The position numbers were made by a program, and so were the translations under genes. The notes below the pieces were generated by a model. It saw only the letters and a program-made list of their open reading frames with translations, was not told the origin of the DNA and searched no databases. From Flavobacteriales bacterium UBA1937 (GTDB lineage Bacteria; Bacteroidota; Bacteroidia; Flavobacteriales; Weeksellaceae): DNA of 48,948 bases. The stretch's first letter is position 1. The number at the start of each line of letters is the position of its first letter. Below are positions 7,000 to 15,031 of this stretch, in pieces. Where the stretch lies: positions 1,321 through 50,268 of the forward strand of contig DDFD01000025.1 in assembly GCA_002337005.1 (NCBI GenBank). Reading direction: 5' to 3'.

Positions 7000-8223
7000 T
7001 TATCCCCAGGCTTTATCCATTTGTTCGTCTGTAAAGGCCTCTGTTACTTTCATATATTTGTCCAACACTGCATCTTTTTTGATGTTTGCAATTTTTTTAA
7101 TGGCTTTCGGTTCCATTCCTAAAAGTAGAGAATTGGTTATGAATGTTTTTCTTGCGGTGTGACTAGTAATAAACTTATATTTTGGTTGAGTTAATGTTTT
7201 TTTCTTGTTACCAACGAACCAATGAATAGTAAAAAGTTGATTGATTTCCACTAACTCACAACATTCCTTGATGTATTCATTAAATTTTTGAGAGGAAATT
7301 ATAGGTAACGGTTCATAGATTGTTCCTTTGTATTTTTCCAAAATAGCTTTTGCGTATTTATTGAGTTTAATGGCGTGGTTTTGGGTTTTCGTTTTTTGGA
7401 TAGAAAGGACAATATGATCCTCGGAAATATTAGCTAGGTGTAGTTTTGACAAATCAGAAAATCTTAATCCTGTAAAACAACCCATACAATAGAAGTCTCG
7501 GACTTGAGATAGTCTATCACTTTCAAATTGATAATTGTATAAGTTCATTAATTCTTCAAAAGTCAAAAAAACAATGTCAATATCATGTTCAGCAGCTTTG
7601 AATTTTTCAAATTCACGATTAGTGTTGTATTCTTTTTCTATCGCCCAATTCAGAAATGATTTTAAAACCTTAATTACTTTAGCAAAGTAGTTCTGTTTCA
7701 TTTTTTTTACTTCATAGGAGTAATCTCTCAATGATTCAAAAAAATCATTATTTACTTCATCAAAAGAAAGCGAAATGTTTTTTTCTTTACAAAAGAGTTC
7801 TAAATAATTTTTTACTGTAATTTGACCTTTTATTGTATTTGGTGTTTTGGTTAATTTTCCTTTTTCAATGTATTCTTCAAAACATATAAAGAAGTCAAAT
7901 TTATTTTCTATTATTTCTTCTTTATTTTCAAAAATTTCGTTAAACTTCTCAACCGAGAATGGGATTTCATTTCCTTTTAAGTAAAGAAATAATTTGTTTA
8001 CTTTTTCTTCAATTAATTGTAGCTCACTATTTATTATTTCATAATTATTGTTAGGTTCTTTCTTAAGATTAGGCTTAACTCTATAGCCATTCCAATGGTT
8101 TTCCAATACAGATAAGCCTATGTTTTTTCTTAATCTTTTTCCGTTGTGTCTTACAACGAGTTGAATTGGAATTAAACCATTTTGAGCTATTTTTTCTTTT
8201 CTTAATTCAAAAACTATCTTCAT
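7000..8223 (-). CDS. Tyrosine recombinase (integrase) of the mobile element
   Basis: Site-specific integrase of 407 residues that should catalyse integration and excision of the element. It has an N-terminal arm-binding part (about residues 1-60), a SAM-like core-binding domain (about 105-200) and a catalytic domain (about 215-400). Visible catalytic residues are R254 (CFTGLRFSDL), a likely Lys near 279, H355 and R358 (SHTARKTF) and the nucleophile Y390 (LDKYMK). At the site where most relatives have GH before the Tyr, this protein has AN (N380). It is the rightmost gene, next to the presumed attachment site, with a tandem 12-base repeat just upstream that may be an arm-type site. Confidence 0.92.
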   Translation of the reverse strand: MKIVFELRKEKIAQNGLIPIQLVVRHNGKRLRKNIGLSVLENHWNGYRVKPNLKKEPNNNYEIINSELQLIEEKVNKLFLYLKGNEIPFSVEKFNEIFENKEEIIENKFDFFICFEEYIEKGKLTKTPNTIKGQITVKNYLELFCKEKNISLSFDEVNNDFFESLRDYSYEVKKMKQNYFAKVIKVLKSFLNWAIEKEYNTNREFEKFKAAEHDIDIVFLTFEELMNLYNYQFESDRLSQVRDFYCMGCFTGLRFSDLSKLHLANISEDHIVLSIQKTKTQNHAIKLNKYAKAILEKYKGTIYEPLPIISSQKFNEYIKECCELVEINQLFTIHWFVGNKKKTLTQPKYKFITSHTARKTFITNSLLLGMEPKAIKKIANIKKDAVLDKYMKVTEAFTDEQMDKAWG

Positions 8224-8253
8224 TGTGAAATTAAATTTAATAAAAAATAATAA

Positions 8254-8277
8254 AGGGTGGCTAAAAGGGTGGCTAAA
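8254..8277. repeat. Two tandem perfect copies of AGGGTGGCTAAA upstream of the integrase gene
   Basis: AGGGTGGCTAAA occurs at 8254-8265 and again, with no gap, at 8266-8277, starting 31 bases upstream of the integrase start codon and about 120 bases from the presumed attachment site. Short direct repeats in this place are typical of arm-type integrase binding sites. They are more GC-rich than the surrounding DNA. Confidence 0.55.
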
Positions 8278-8394
8278 TTTGAACTTAACTTAACTAAAAT
8301 TCAAAAAAAAGCATAGTTCCATTTCCCTTTGTTAATCAAATCTACTGAATATAAGTTGATTAAAAACAAGAAAAATTGAGAAAAGTATTATGGT

Positions 8395-8413
8395 AGTCCC
8401 GTCTGGGGTACTA
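8395..8413 (+). other. tRNA-3'-end-like fragment, candidate right attachment site (attR)
   Basis: The sequence AGTCCCGTCTGGGGTACTA could be read as the end of a T-loop (AGT), the 3' half of a T-stem (CCCGT) and the 3' half of an acceptor stem (CTGGGGT) plus discriminator A. The bases before it do not continue as a tRNA. A plus-strand intrinsic terminator follows about 20 bases later. This is what remains at the far side when an element inserts into a tRNA 3' end. No intact tRNA is visible in the window and the acceptor 5' end would start with an unusual A, so this is a hypothesis. Confidence 0.4.
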
Positions 8414-8431
8414 GCTGGTTTTCAGCGATTT

Positions 8432-8459
8432 AGCTCTCTTTTTTAAGAGGGCTTTTTTT
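8432..8459 (+). terminator. Intrinsic terminator, plus strand
   Basis: AGCTCTCTT (8432-8440) and AAGAGGGCT (8445-8453) form a stem with one G-U pair around TTTT, followed by a run of seven T. No gene on the plus strand lies before it except the tRNA-like fragment, so it is probably the original terminator of the gene the element inserted into. Confidence 0.7.
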
Positions 8460-8500
8460 ATGCTAAAACTTAACTGCAGATTTTTTATCAAAAGCATTAA

Positions 8501-8537
8501 AAACAAATCTCCACTGTATTCCAATGGAGATTTGTTT
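8501..8537. terminator. Bidirectional terminator after the outer-membrane barrel gene
   Basis: AAACAAATCTCCA (8501-8513) pairs perfectly with TGGAGATTTGTTT (8525-8537) around an 11-base loop. T-rich tracts lie at the 3' side on both strands. It ends the minus-strand transcript of the barrel gene, whose stop is at 8558. Confidence 0.8.
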
Positions 8538-8557
8538 TTTTTGAAAACTAGATTTTC

Positions 8558-10312
8558 CTAAAAGCTGTAATTGTACCCCACAGTACAAGTCATCTCGTTA
8601 AGGTTTGGATTAGCAATTGCCTGATCGGTATTTCTGAACATCTGGATAAAGTTCAGATTAAAACTATGCTTTTTCCAAGGCATATAGTTCGCTCCAAGAC
8701 GGAGATTCATCACATTAATGTTAGCAGTTGAACTTCCCGAATGATTATAAGAAGCTCCAAAACTGGTTTTGAGTTTTTCCTCTTTCAAGAATGATTTCGT
8801 AACTGTAACTCCTGGCCCCCAAATGGTTGAGGTTTGAGAAGCAGCATAAGTATGGGTAAAGTTAAAAGAAGTCGCTATATTCAATTTTTTTTCGGGAAAG
8901 CCCAAATTGTAATTGAAATTCGCATTATGAAACCTTGACAAGCCGCCCTTTCTTACAATTCCATTTTCTCTGTTGACCATATCGTTCAATGAGTAATTTA
9001 CATTGATATTCTGTACTTTTTCTTTAGTGCTGGAAATAATATAGTTTATATTAATGTTCGTGTTCTGCGAGATCTGTTTGTAATCAATAGAATCCTTGGG
9101 CTGTTGGATAAGAAGGGGGTTGTTGTTAATGGTATTGAACTGGTTTAACTGCTTGCTCGTGAACATTGTAAAATTAGAGTAACTTGCGGTAATCATCAAT
9201 TTATCTGAAGCTTTTAAGTTGGAATTTATTGCTCCTACCCAACGACTGGTTTGCTTGGCTTTTTTACTATCGAGATTATCCCTCTGTCTTCCTATATTAG
9301 TAGAAAGAGATAATTTATCTTTCAACATCGTAAAAGAAGAATTAAGCGTAATATTTTCTAGATCATTATTAAAATAATAAGCTCCCAAAGTTCTGTATCC
9401 TGGGTCTATTCTTTCATATCGAACACCTACCATTCCTTTTTTTAAAGTAAGGTTTACTCCAGCATTGTATGCGGAATAACTTTCCATAGAGGAGTTGGGC
9501 GAAAGAAATTTTGAGGCAATTCCCTTTTTTACCGCACCGTTGGGAGTTGCCCTTAAATCATTGATTAATGCTGTATTGGCATATTCTCCGAATGCTTCAA
9601 GGTTTTTTTTGAGTTTAAAAGCTCCTGAAAATGATAATACTAAATTTTCCTGCGGAAGAACTCCTTTTGCATCAGGAGCGGTTTTTAAAGAATGAAGATC
9701 ATCTTTAGCATAAAAACCAATCAACCCTAATTTGTATTTATCTTTTTCCCATTTAAGGTTGGCTCCGTACCCCATTCTTTTATAGGCAGGAATGGTATTG
9801 GGATTTCCGTCATCTTCTACTGCTTTATTGAGTCGTCCTGTCATTAAAGCTACTTTCAAAGGAGTTTTTGGAGTTAATTCTAATCCTGCTCCTGTAAACA
9901 TCAATCCGTTAAAAGTATATGGTGAAAATGTCATATTGGCATCACCGATATATGCTTTTACACATTTGTATTTGGGTGTGATACTTAGTCTATTAAATTT
10001 GAATGGCACTTGGTAGCCTAAATTACTTCCCTGATTGGTAAAACTATACGAGATAGGCATTGTCCATTTATATAAACCTAAATTCAAATTTCCGTTGAGA
10101 AAATAGGTAAACGGTTCTCTTCCGCTATATACATTTGAGTTATAAAAGACCGAGTTTGCAGAAATCCCACCGCTAATTTTAAACGGATTTTTCTTGAGCT
10201 CTTCTTTAGTTCTTTTTCCTAAATTTTCTAAATCTACGTCCTGAGCATTACTCAATATAAATGCTGATGTCAAAAACAATACTAGGAAACTTTTGAAATA
10301 AATTTTCTTCAT
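8558..10312 (-). CDS. Outer-membrane beta-barrel protein, last gene of the toxin/T9SS locus
   Basis: A 584-residue secreted protein with a signal peptide (MKKIYFKSF..., cleavage near residue 23, SNA-QD) and then long runs of alternating hydrophobic and polar residues typical of transmembrane beta strands, ending in an aromatic (GYNYSF). No plug or TonB box is seen, so it is probably not a TonB receptor. I do not recognise a characterised family. It starts 3 bases after the stop of the PKD lipoprotein gene and follows the SprB-repeat cargo gene. By analogy with SprB/SprF pairs it might anchor or help export the SprB-like protein, but it is far longer than PorP/SprF proteins and the analogy is only positional. 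Confidence 0.7.
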   Translation of the reverse strand: MKKIYFKSFLVLFLTSAFILSNAQDVDLENLGKRTKEELKKNPFKISGGISANSVFYNSNVYSGREPFTYFLNGNLNLGLYKWTMPISYSFTNQGSNLGYQVPFKFNRLSITPKYKCVKAYIGDANMTFSPYTFNGLMFTGAGLELTPKTPLKVALMTGRLNKAVEDDGNPNTIPAYKRMGYGANLKWEKDKYKLGLIGFYAKDDLHSLKTAPDAKGVLPQENLVLSFSGAFKLKKNLEAFGEYANTALINDLRATPNGAVKKGIASKFLSPNSSMESYSAYNAGVNLTLKKGMVGVRYERIDPGYRTLGAYYFNNDLENITLNSSFTMLKDKLSLSTNIGRQRDNLDSKKAKQTSRWVGAINSNLKASDKLMITASYSNFTMFTSKQLNQFNTINNNPLLIQQPKDSIDYKQISQNTNININYIISSTKEKVQNINVNYSLNDMVNRENGIVRKGGLSRFHNANFNYNLGFPEKKLNIATSFNFTHTYAASQTSTIWGPGVTVTKSFLKEEKLKTSFGASYNHSGSSTANINVMNLRLGANYMPWKKHSFNLNFIQMFRNTDQAIANPNLNEMTCTVGYNYSF

Positions 10313-10315
10313 AAA

Positions 10316-11671
10316 TTAAGGCTGTTTTTGAACTTTAATATCAACGAGTATATATGAGCTTGTGCCATTTGCAACAAAATCCTTGATTTTTATAGCTCCT
10401 TTTCTTCCATCTTCTGTTTTAAATAGAATTACTCTTGGTATAACCGAATTATTAAAAGGTGTTTTTCCTGCATTGGTTTCATTCACAGTCATTGAATTAA
10501 AATCACTTCCAGAATTAATTGCATTAAAGCCTGAACTCGAAAGCTGTGTTCCTACCAATTCTTGAGAATTAATTACTTTGGTGTGTGTTGCATTTGGGAT
10601 TGCAGAAAACGCGGTATTCTGTACTTCGTCCGGAGAAACAAACTGGTTATATGTAAACGAGGAATTTAAACCGAAAAATCCGAAATCTATTTTAGATCCA
10701 TTTGTTGCGGTAACTTCTCCTTGTTTAATTACTGTCCCTAAATAAGAGGAAAAGAAACATCCAATTGTAGCATGGGCACTGCTGATTCCCAACTTTACAT
10801 CATTAAAAGTAAGCAGATTGGTATTCGGTTGAATGGTCACTTGTTTTTGTAAAACTTTAGTTTCCTTATCATTGGTAGCTTTTAGTACAATGGTATAAGT
10901 TCCTGCACTCGCAAAATTAATATCAGGGCTGGTTGTTGTCGTTAATGAAGGATTAGCTCCTGCAATATTCCATTCATAAGAAACGGCATTGGTAGATAAA
11001 TTATTCAGATGGAGCAAAACGGGTGCTTCATAATCGTTATCAATAGGATCTACGCTCCAGTTAAAATCTATCGTCATCGCAGGTTTTACCGTAACTGTTT
11101 TTTGGGTAGAATAAGTTTCTTTTCCATTAGAAATAGTAAGTTTAATGGTATGGTCACCTGCTGAAGTAAACACTACGCTAGGATTTTGAGTATTAGAAGT
11201 GGCTGGATTTCCACCATCAAATTCCCATAAATATTGAGTTGCTCCTAATGATTTATCTACCATTTGTAAGGTAACAGGCGAAATATCTGTTCCCTGCATC
11301 TGCCAGTCAAAATCGACCTTCATTGCAGCATCTACTTTTATTTCTATTGTTTTCTCGTCTTCGTTGCCATCTTTATTGGAGGCTTTCAGTTTGATGGTAT
11401 AGGTTCCAGCTTCTGTATAAACAATATTTTTAGGCGTTTTTTCATTAGAACTTGTTGTGTTCGCTCCTTCAAACTCCCATTCATAGGTTTCTGCTCCTGT
11501 AGATTTATTGGTAATCTCTACCTTTACAGGAACAGAATAATCTTCATTGACTATTTTTATGCTAAAGCCTGCCTTTACAGGGATTCCTTCTTCTCTTGCA
11601 CAGGAATAGATTACTAGTAAAAATATACTGCTAAGCAATATGCGATATATTAAATTAAATTTGTTTCTCAT
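10316..11671 (-). CDS. Lipoprotein with three PKD domains
   Basis: A 451-residue predicted lipoprotein with a hydrophobic signal and lipobox VIYSC (Cys24), so likely anchored in the outer membrane. Three PKD domains follow at about residues 34-113, 118-197 and 200-285, each with the YEWEFEGA / YLWEFDGG / YEWNIAGA core and a TYTIKL- or HTIKL-like strand. The last ~165 residues form a separate domain without motifs I know. PKD domains mediate protein or glycan contacts on the cell surface. It lies between the SprB-repeat gene (50 bases upstream) and the barrel gene (3 bases downstream), suggesting a surface complex with these two. Confidence 0.8.
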   Translation of the reverse strand: MRNKFNLIYRILLSSIFLLVIYSCAREEGIPVKAGFSIKIVNEDYSVPVKVEITNKSTGAETYEWEFEGANTTSSNEKTPKNIVYTEAGTYTIKLKASNKDGNEDEKTIEIKVDAAMKVDFDWQMQGTDISPVTLQMVDKSLGATQYLWEFDGGNPATSNTQNPSVVFTSAGDHTIKLTISNGKETYSTQKTVTVKPAMTIDFNWSVDPIDNDYEAPVLLHLNNLSTNAVSYEWNIAGANPSLTTTTSPDINFASAGTYTIVLKATNDKETKVLQKQVTIQPNTNLLTFNDVKLGISSAHATIGCFFSSYLGTVIKQGEVTATNGSKIDFGFFGLNSSFTYNQFVSPDEVQNTAFSAIPNATHTKVINSQELVGTQLSSSGFNAINSGSDFNSMTVNETNAGKTPFNNSVIPRVILFKTEDGRKGAIKIKDFVANGTSSYILVDIKVQKQP

Positions 11672-11721
11672 AAGTTTTTTTGTCTTGACTTTCGGTTCTC
11701 GTTTTCTTTCTTATCTTTTCA

Positions 11722-14700
11722 TTATTTCACAATCATTCTTTTTACCATTGCTTCATCTCCTGTTTCTAGAATAACCAGATAGGTTCCAGATGGGATTGTG
11801 GTATTGAATGGAACTACAAAATAAGTAGCCTTTGGCTGTGAAACCGCAGGAAATACTTCGTGGGAAACCATATCGATGATTCTGATTTTTATAGGGTTTT
11901 CTTTCCCCAGTCCTACCAAAACTTTAAATACACCGTTGTTAGGATTTGGAAGCACAGTAAATTCGGTAATATTGGTCGCTTTTGTAGGGTTCAGATTAAC
12001 TCCTGAAGTATTTTCTTCAACGATTACTTTTTTGTAGAATGTTTTTACACATTCCCCTTGGATTCCTGTGAGTCCAATCTCATAAGAACCTGTGGTAAGG
12101 AATTTTAATTCCAAATAATCATCGGTTTTACTAATCACTTGGATGTTATTATTGGTCGGAATTATCCATTCTACCGCCTGAGGTTTGGTAGGAGAAGTAT
12201 TAACCAGAACAACCGTTGCTTCTGAATAAGCGTGGGTAGTAAGCATAAACTGCGGATTTAAGACTTCCGAAGAATTTTTGATTTTAACAGAGTCGGTTGC
12301 TGTACAACCTTTAGAGTCTGTAATCAATACCGAATATGTTCCTGCTGCGGATAATGTAATGGTTGCCGAAGTGCCAATTATATTTCCGTTTTGGTCTTTC
12401 CATTGATAGGTTGCACCTGCATCATCAATTTTCACATTATACGTTTGGGTGTCTCCTAAACATAAAGTAACATCTGCGCCTAAATCCACGGTAAGTTGTA
12501 CAGGATCGGTTAAGGTATATTGTTTGGTTGAGCTACATCCGTTGGCATCGGTAACCGTCATCGTGTAAATTCCTGCTGGAATACTGATATTGTCTGTGGT
12601 GGTAGCTCCATTAGACCAAGAAATAGAATACGGTGCTTTTCCACCAGTAATGCTGGTTTTGATTTGCCCGTTGCTTGCTCCAAAACAGATAGGGTTTTGA
12701 ACCAAAACATCGGTAATCACAATCTGGTCAGGCTGAATAACCTGTACATTGCCTTTTACTTTGCATCCTTTGGAATCGGTAACGAGTACGAAGTAATTTC
12801 CTCCAGGTAGTCCTGTAACGGTAGGAGTGATATCTGATGTATTCCATTCATAAGACAAACTTCCTGTTCCGCCAGTAGCATTCACGGAAACCATTCCCGT
12901 ATTTTGATTGAAGCAAGAAATCGTATTGGCTGACATGGTAATGGCTAATTGTGGCGGATAAGCAAAAGTATAGGAAGCATCGGTAGTGTTCGGGATGAGA
13001 CTCGCATCGTGTACCAAAACCTTATACGTTCCCACAGAACGATTGGATAAAACCGCCTGCGTTGCTCCCAGAATATCTTGGAATGTTCCTCCGACAAGCA
13101 TTTGCCATTGATAATAATATGCTCCGACACCTCCTGTAACAACCGCCTTTAAGTTGCCGTCTTCTGCCTCGTCAGGAACTCCGTTATTGTCTAAATCTAT
13201 TTTGTAGGCATAATCATTGGCAATGTTACACGAAATATGTTTTTGTACTTCTATGGTTGCCACTAAAGGTAGAGGCTGTTCTACAATAAATTCCTGAGAA
13301 ATAATTCCGCAATTTCCTAATTGGGAAGTCGCGTTGGCATAATTTTTATCTTTTACGGTAAGGTAATATTTTCCTGCAGGTAAGTTTGCCAATTTTATGG
13401 TGTATGGATTATTTACGGCATCGGTGGTAATTCCTGTAGAAATGACGGCACCTGTTGGACTGTCTTTTCTCCATTCAAAATTATAGCTTCCATCAGTATT
13501 GGGAGTTCCTCCTGTTACCCTTACCGAGATATAGCCATTACTTAGTCCAAATCCTGTAGGTTGCACCACTTCAATATCCGCAATTGGAATAGCAATAGCG
13601 GCAGAAGGTTGTGTAATGGTAACTGTAATTTCTTTTTCTACGCTGGTATTATTTGGGTCTTTCGCTGCGCACTGGTTAGAATCTCTCACTTTAATTTTAT
13701 AAAATCCCGCACTCAAATTCTGAATTAAGGTATTATTTCCGTTGCTGAAATTTGTCCAATCCAAGAAAGGTTGTCCGTCTTTGGTTACGATATATTGGAA
13801 TTGGTTTTGCCCGCCACTTGCAGTAAGGGCAATGTTTCCGTCGTTTCCCTGAAAACAATAGACATCCGTTTTGGAAGTCATATCAAAAAGCACAGGGGTT
13901 GGTTTTGTAATCTCAAAATTGACGGTGTGTGTAGTGCTGTCTGTGTACGTTGGTTCGTTTCCGTTGTTTAAGGTTCCCAATAAATCCAGTTTATACGTTC
14001 CTGGAGGAAGGTTTTGCAAGGTATAGGTTGTAGCGTTTTGCAAATCACTGGTAATGTCCTGATTAAGAACAGCCGCCCCTGTTACCGTATTAACCAACGA
14101 GATTTTTAATGTTTCTCCTGAAAGTAACGTTCTATCAAAATTGAGAGTCGCCGTTCCGTCCGTAGTATCAAAACACTTCGTTGGTGTAAAAGAACTGGAT
14201 GAGATGTAAGGGGCAGATTGTATAATGGTTAATACGACTGGATCTGACCAAGATTGATACTCTCCATTTTCTAAGCAAGATACTACTCTAAAATAAATAT
14301 TCTGTCCTAAATATTGTGAGTAGTTTGTTCCTAGTATATCTTTTGCAGATACACTTAGTTTTTCTAAATTTGATAAAGATGGGTCAATATCCATCCAAGT
14401 TAAGTTATCTAAACTGTATTGATAATGATACAAACTGGCATCAAAACCTTGTTTGGCGTATAGATTTGCCTTGTCATCACTTGGAAGGTAGGTATTTAAC
14501 TGGTTGGTTATTGGGTTAATTTCTGTATTTAGAGTATGTAGAGGAAATATTTTATAATTGAATTTTACAGTATTTTTATATATTTCCTGATCAGGTTTAT
14601 TTCGATTGTAAGAATTTATGTTGCAAAATAATTTAGACAAGTTATCTGAAAATTCTGAAACACTACCTCCATTACATTTTTCGGAACCTAGTGCTTGCCT

Positions 14701-15015
14701 TGCCTCATGACTATAAACATAAATTGATATACTTTGAAAGTCTTCAGGTATAAGAACATTGTTAAGCGGAATATAATGATTATCATTGCCACCACTGTTT
14801 ATAAAAAGTATATCTTTCTGAATATTAGTGCTATTAACATACCTAAAAGTTGAGTAGTTATCACAAATTTTATCCTCATGATCGACAACATGATAAAAAT
14901 CTGTAATCTTTAACAAATATTTATTATTTAATTTATCCTGCGAAGAAATACCTGTTTGTCCCCAAAGGAAGGAACTATTTATAATAAGGAGCAATAAAAA
15001 TAAAATCTTTTTCAT
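11722..15015 (-). CDS. SprB-repeat protein with type A T9SS sorting domain
   Basis: A 1097-residue secreted surface protein. It has an N-terminal signal peptide (MKKILFLLLLIINSSFLWGQ), an Ig/FN3-like region to about residue 270, then several SprB-type repeats with the SCFNQNTGMVSVNATGG / ICFGASNGQIKTSITGG pattern, each closed by a VTDSKGC- or VTDANGC-like turn. The final ~75 residues (VLPNPNNGVF... to MVKRMIVK) are a type A C-terminal sorting signal, so it should cross the outer membrane through T9SS. SprB repeats are known from the gliding adhesin SprB. Here they probably form a surface adhesin or scaffold. It starts 16 bases after the FN3 gene and is one transcript with its neighbours. Confidence 0.88.
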   Translation of the reverse strand: MKKILFLLLLIINSSFLWGQTGISSQDKLNNKYLLKITDFYHVVDHEDKICDNYSTFRYVNSTNIQKDILFINSGGNDNHYIPLNNVLIPEDFQSISIYVYSHEARQALGSEKCNGGSVSEFSDNLSKLFCNINSYNRNKPDQEIYKNTVKFNYKIFPLHTLNTEINPITNQLNTYLPSDDKANLYAKQGFDASLYHYQYSLDNLTWMDIDPSLSNLEKLSVSAKDILGTNYSQYLGQNIYFRVVSCLENGEYQSWSDPVVLTIIQSAPYISSSSFTPTKCFDTTDGTATLNFDRTLLSGETLKISLVNTVTGAAVLNQDITSDLQNATTYTLQNLPPGTYKLDLLGTLNNGNEPTYTDSTTHTVNFEITKPTPVLFDMTSKTDVYCFQGNDGNIALTASGGQNQFQYIVTKDGQPFLDWTNFSNGNNTLIQNLSAGFYKIKVRDSNQCAAKDPNNTSVEKEITVTITQPSAAIAIPIADIEVVQPTGFGLSNGYISVRVTGGTPNTDGSYNFEWRKDSPTGAVISTGITTDAVNNPYTIKLANLPAGKYYLTVKDKNYANATSQLGNCGIISQEFIVEQPLPLVATIEVQKHISCNIANDYAYKIDLDNNGVPDEAEDGNLKAVVTGGVGAYYYQWQMLVGGTFQDILGATQAVLSNRSVGTYKVLVHDASLIPNTTDASYTFAYPPQLAITMSANTISCFNQNTGMVSVNATGGTGSLSYEWNTSDITPTVTGLPGGNYFVLVTDSKGCKVKGNVQVIQPDQIVITDVLVQNPICFGASNGQIKTSITGGKAPYSISWSNGATTTDNISIPAGIYTMTVTDANGCSSTKQYTLTDPVQLTVDLGADVTLCLGDTQTYNVKIDDAGATYQWKDQNGNIIGTSATITLSAAGTYSVLITDSKGCTATDSVKIKNSSEVLNPQFMLTTHAYSEATVVLVNTSPTKPQAVEWIIPTNNNIQVISKTDDYLELKFLTTGSYEIGLTGIQGECVKTFYKKVIVEENTSGVNLNPTKATNITEFTVLPNPNNGVFKVLVGLGKENPIKIRIIDMVSHEVFPAVSQPKATYFVVPFNTTIPSGTYLVILETGDEAMVKRMIVK

Positions 15016-15031
15016 CTGTGTGTTTGTGTTT

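Noticed and set aside
8558..10312. PorP/SprF-family protein
   Set aside because: The protein is about 250 residues longer than PorP/SprF and lacks their recognisable start; only the barrel character is clear.
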